In this document: positions 61,630 through 64,000 of the stretch, in pieces
How positions within the stretch are numbered: position 1 is the stretch's first letter
How the letters are laid out: each line of letters opens with the position of its first letter
Source of the DNA: an uncultured Bacteroidales bacterium
GTDB lineage: Bacteria; Bacteroidota; Bacteroidia; Bacteroidales; UBA932
Assembly (NCBI GenBank): GCA_934680015.1
Contig: CAKUSP010000006.1
Location: 62,001 to 126,000 of the forward strand
Length of the DNA stretch: 64,000 bases
Reading direction: 5' to 3'
Translations under genes and position numbers: made by a program
Notes under the pieces: model-generated
Told to the model about the DNA's origin: nothing
Database searches by the model: none
What the model saw: the letters and a program-made list of their open reading frames with translations, nothing else

Positions 61630-62361
61630 TTATTTCTCCTCTGATAGAATATAATTCTTATATGCTCCGAGCCAAGTGTTGATGGCAGCGTCAAGACCTT
61701 TACTAGTCATAGTCGCGCCAGAAATAGCATCGATGGCGTTAGTCTTGCCTGCAGGGGCTCCGCCTTTGACGATTTCGAATGCGTGTGAACTATTGAAATC
61801 TATGGTTTTGCCGTCAAATTCTGCACGGAAAGATGGATCGTCCTTAATTTTGCCACCTAGTCCAGGGGTTTCTGAAGCATGGTCAAAGTAAGCCCCAACG
61901 ATGTGGGTAAGTGTAGAATCAAGAGCAACATATCCCCAAATCGGTCCCCATAGTCCAGCGCCGTAAACAGGAAATACCCTAACGCCGTTTTTAAAGATGT
62001 AGACAGGTATTTGGTATGAGCCATCGGCCAATTTGTATCCTTGCGCTTTAAGATCAGATGTGCTGAAAACCTGCGCCTGTGATTTATCTAGCGATCCGAC
62101 CTCCTTACCCTCTGCATTTACCAAAGCGGCATGGTCCAATTCGCTTTTAAATAACTCGAGTATGGCTTTGTTCCCTTTTGCGTCCAATTCGTCCTTTTCT
62201 CCGAATTTTGCAGATGTTAGTATCTGGCTTATGGTTTCAGCCTTCTCGTTATCCTCCTGCATAGGCTTCAGGCTTTGTGAGACGAATGCCAATATGGCTG
62301 CTACCAAGACACAGATTACTGTGGTGTAGATCACCGTATATACATTACTATTTGTATTCAT
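61630..62361 (-). CDS. nqrC: Na+-translocating NADH:quinone reductase subunit C
   Basis: NqrC has one N-terminal membrane helix and a periplasmic FMN domain. The covalent flavin attachment motif SGATMTSKG is present near residue 222, where FMN links to Thr. GAGLWGPIWGYVAL and SETPGLGGKI are typical. The 243 residues are normal. An ApbE-type flavin transferase, needed for attachment, is not in this window. Confidence 0.96.
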   Translation of the reverse strand: MNTNSNVYTVIYTTVICVLVAAILAFVSQSLKPMQEDNEKAETISQILTSAKFGEKDELDAKGNKAILELFKSELDHAALVNAEGKEVGSLDKSQAQVFSTSDLKAQGYKLADGSYQIPVYIFKNGVRVFPVYGAGLWGPIWGYVALDSTLTHIVGAYFDHASETPGLGGKIKDDPSFRAEFDGKTIDFNSSHAFEIVKGGAPAGKTNAIDAISGATMTSKGLDAAINTWLGAYKNYILSEEK

Positions 62362-62376
62362 TTGATAAGCCTCCTA

Positions 62377-63510
62377 TTATTCTGCTATTACCTTTCTATT
62401 TTTGATTTTTAGATGGGTGCTTACCACTATGTAGTCGATAAGCGGCGCGAAGATATTTCCAAGGAAGATGGCGAGCATCATACCCTCCGCATATCCAGGG
62501 TTGAATAGTCTTATAACCACACACATAGCACCTACGAAAAATCCATAGATCCATTTACCTGCCTCTGTCTGGGCTGAAGTAACAGGATCTGTAGCCATGA
62601 AGACGGCTCCGAAAGCAAATCCTCCCATTACCAAGTGGTAGTAGCAAGGAACATCGGATACGCCAGTTAAATTGGCTATACCAGCTACGAATAATGCACC
62701 GAGTACACTGCTGAACATAACTTTCCAGCTTGCCACTCCTGTCCATATTAAAACTATAGCACCCAAAAGGATAGCTATAACTGAGGTCTCTCCCACTGAG
62801 CCAGGGATACCACCCCAGAACATGGTCCAGAAACTGGTACTATATTGCATGTGTGCGTTCGTCAGAGCATCCATGCCGTCAGCTGCTAATGCTAATGGTG
62901 TAGCCCCGCTGAATCCGTCAACTAGTTGGCTCCCTTTTGTGGCAATCCAACAATTTTCTCCAGACATCTGGTTAGGATATGAGAAGAAAAGGAATGCACG
63001 GGTGAGGATAGCTGGGTTGATGAGGTTCATGCCTGTGCCTCCGAACACTTCCTTACCGAAAATAACAGCGAAAGCGACAGCTATGGCTAGCATCCAAAGA
63101 GGAACATCTACCGGAACGATAAGTGGAATAAAGAATCCGGATACAAGATAACCTTCGTTTACTTCTTCGCCTCTGATTTGTGCTGAAGCAAATTCAATGG
63201 CCAAACCTACAATGTAAGACACTAGATATAACGGCAGGACTTTGAGAAATCCAAACCAGAATGCTTGAAGTACATTCATAGACACGCCTGTTGCAAGTGC
63301 ATGTTGATATCCTACATTCCACATACCGAAGATTGCGGCAGGAACGGCAGCGATAACAGCGATTATCATGATTCGCTTGATATCCACAGCGTCACGAATG
63401 TGGGCTCCTTTGCGAGCTACTGTACCAGGGACGTGAAGGAATGTCTCAAAAGCATCAATAGTGGAGTGTAACCAATACAGTTTACCGCCTTTTTCAAAAA
63501 TTTTATTCAT
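62377..63510 (-). CDS. nqrB: Na+-translocating NADH:quinone reductase subunit B
   Basis: NqrB is the main membrane subunit, related to RnfD, through which sodium is thought to pass. The 377 residues contain about ten hydrophobic segments; FSGATPLALA near residue 203 is the second covalent FMN site, and GGTGMNLINPAIL and FMATDPVTSAQT are family signatures. It is a little shorter than the Vibrio protein. It follows nqrA by 4 bases. Confidence 0.96.
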   Translation of the reverse strand: MNKIFEKGGKLYWLHSTIDAFETFLHVPGTVARKGAHIRDAVDIKRIMIIAVIAAVPAAIFGMWNVGYQHALATGVSMNVLQAFWFGFLKVLPLYLVSYIVGLAIEFASAQIRGEEVNEGYLVSGFFIPLIVPVDVPLWMLAIAVAFAVIFGKEVFGGTGMNLINPAILTRAFLFFSYPNQMSGENCWIATKGSQLVDGFSGATPLALAADGMDALTNAHMQYSTSFWTMFWGGIPGSVGETSVIAILLGAIVLIWTGVASWKVMFSSVLGALFVAGIANLTGVSDVPCYYHLVMGGFAFGAVFMATDPVTSAQTEAGKWIYGFFVGAMCVVIRLFNPGYAEGMMLAIFLGNIFAPLIDYIVVSTHLKIKNRKVIAE

Positions 63511-63514
63511 ACTC

Positions 63515-64000
63515 TTAAGCCATTTCTTTAAGCATAAGGTCTATACCTTGTGCGATAATTTCTTGAATGTTATTCTTAGATGGATCCACGAATTCGCATA
63601 CTGCAAGATCTTCTGGAAGAACTTCGTAGATGCCGTATTGCTCCATCTTTTCTATATCTCCTGCAAGACAAGCCTTTACAAGATATAATGGGTAAATGTC
63701 CATAGGAAGGAACTTAGCATAGTAACCATCAGACATTACAAAAGCGCGTGGCCCTCCATGCAGGTTAGTATCCATATCGTATTTTTTCTTAGGTGTTAGC
63801 CATCCTAGACACCAGTCGAAATAGCTATGGTCGGCACTGAACTGGTTAAGACGAAGGGGACGTGCCCATCCGAGTAATTCTTTTTCAGTTCCTTCTTTAA
63901 TAATGGTTATGGTATTGTCATAAAATCCAAGGTAACCATTATTGCCTACATTTTTCCCTGTCATTACATCTCCACTTACTATTCGAAGAACCGATTCGTT
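63515..64000 (-). CDS. nqrA: Na+-translocating NADH:quinone reductase subunit A, C-terminal part; 5' end outside window
   Basis: The frame is open to the window edge (12 more codons before the ATG at 63964 read as family-like sequence ending RIVSGDV), so that ATG is internal. The visible 161 residues include GWLTPKKKYDMDTN, GGPRAFVMSDGYY and the final IDLMLKEMA, typical of the NqrA C-terminus. NqrA is a soluble peripheral subunit at the quinone end of the complex. It heads the nqrABCDEF operon, whose promoter is outside the window. Confidence 0.94.
   Translation of the reverse strand, partial: NESVLRIVSGDVMTGKNVGNNGYLGFYDNTITIIKEGTEKELLGWARPLRLNQFSADHSYFDWCLGWLTPKKKYDMDTNLHGGPRAFVMSDGYYAKFLPMDIYPLYLVKACLAGDIEKMEQYGIYEVLPEDLAVCEFVDPSKNNIQEIIAQGIDLMLKEMA

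Noticed and set aside
1..64000. CRISPR arrays, rRNA genes or riboswitches
   Set aside because: I looked for regularly spaced repeats, rRNA-like sequence and known riboswitch-like leaders and found none I could support.

Overview
The window is a chromosomal segment of a member of the Bacteroidota, most likely order Bacteroidales and probably from a gut or host-associated setting. The evidence is the gene families (GH97 and GH89 lipoprotein glycosidases, GldH, DUF4837, GSCFA-domain protein, RicT/PSP1, FISUMP-type lipoprotein, Na+-NQR), the Bacteroidota promoter form (TTTG, about 19-20 bp, TANNTTTG) before several genes, and tRNAs without an encoded CCA. Base composition is AT-rich except in two patches of a mobile island. 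No rRNA or other taxonomic marker is present, so a genus cannot be given.

Layout. (1) 1-13069: a tight plus-strand operon for exported glycan and phosphosugar breakdown. It has the end of a GH89 alpha-N-acetylglucosaminidase, two GH97 enzymes of different catalytic subgroups, a 1165-residue metallophosphoesterase/six-hairpin glycosidase fusion, NagB, a GDPD-family phosphodiesterase, a NagB-like/PIG-L fusion and a NagD-like HAD phosphatase. (2) 13062-16984: shikimate genes aroC, against convergent aroB and an aroD-aroA fusion. (3) 17072-27316: an IS30-family insertion sequence with 28-bp flanking direct repeats, whose transposase is split after codon 191 by about 9.1 kb of foreign DNA. The cargo is a truncated DUF3987 gene, a cytosine-5 methyltransferase, a GHKL-ATPase/HEPN protein, an XRE regulator, a protein joining a cytosine-5 and an adenine-N6 methyltransferase, an HNH nuclease and a lipoprotein. 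This is the most unusual region. (4) 27327-37954: tRNA-Leu(CAA), an outer-membrane barrel, tRNA-Pro(TGG), nadD-gmk, class II fructose-bisphosphate aldolase, and a TolC/adaptor/RND efflux operon with a small PII-like protein, thioredoxin and a second barrel protein. (5) 38150-53263: housekeeping genes: polyprenyl synthetase, DNA polymerase III delta-prime, ricT, gldH, trmB, rpsT, tRNA-Glu(TTC), DUF4837, rseP, dxr, an M23 peptidase, ruvX, def, a phosphohexomutase, an HAD hydrolase, a CPA2 antiporter and a GSCFA protein. (6) 53537-59021: two surface lipoproteins, a split threonine/serine exporter, tcdA, and three copies of a roughly 160-bp terminal-inverted-repeat element. (7) 59061-64000: nqrFEDCB and the end of nqrA.

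How they fit together. Region 1 looks like a substrate pipeline. Lipoprotein or periplasmic glycosidases remove alpha-linked GlcNAc, glucose or galactose, phosphodiesterase and phosphatase domains act on phosphorylated parts, and NagB sends glucosamine-6-phosphate to glycolysis. That combination suggests, but does not prove, a phosphoglycan such as glycerol teichoic acid as substrate. Region 3 reads as two DNA-modification defence modules sharing one island: a methyltransferase with a GHKL-HEPN effector, and a regulator/bifunctional methyltransferase/HNH restriction-modification set resembling type IIS systems with asymmetric sites.

All family calls come from reading motifs by eye; no database search was possible.
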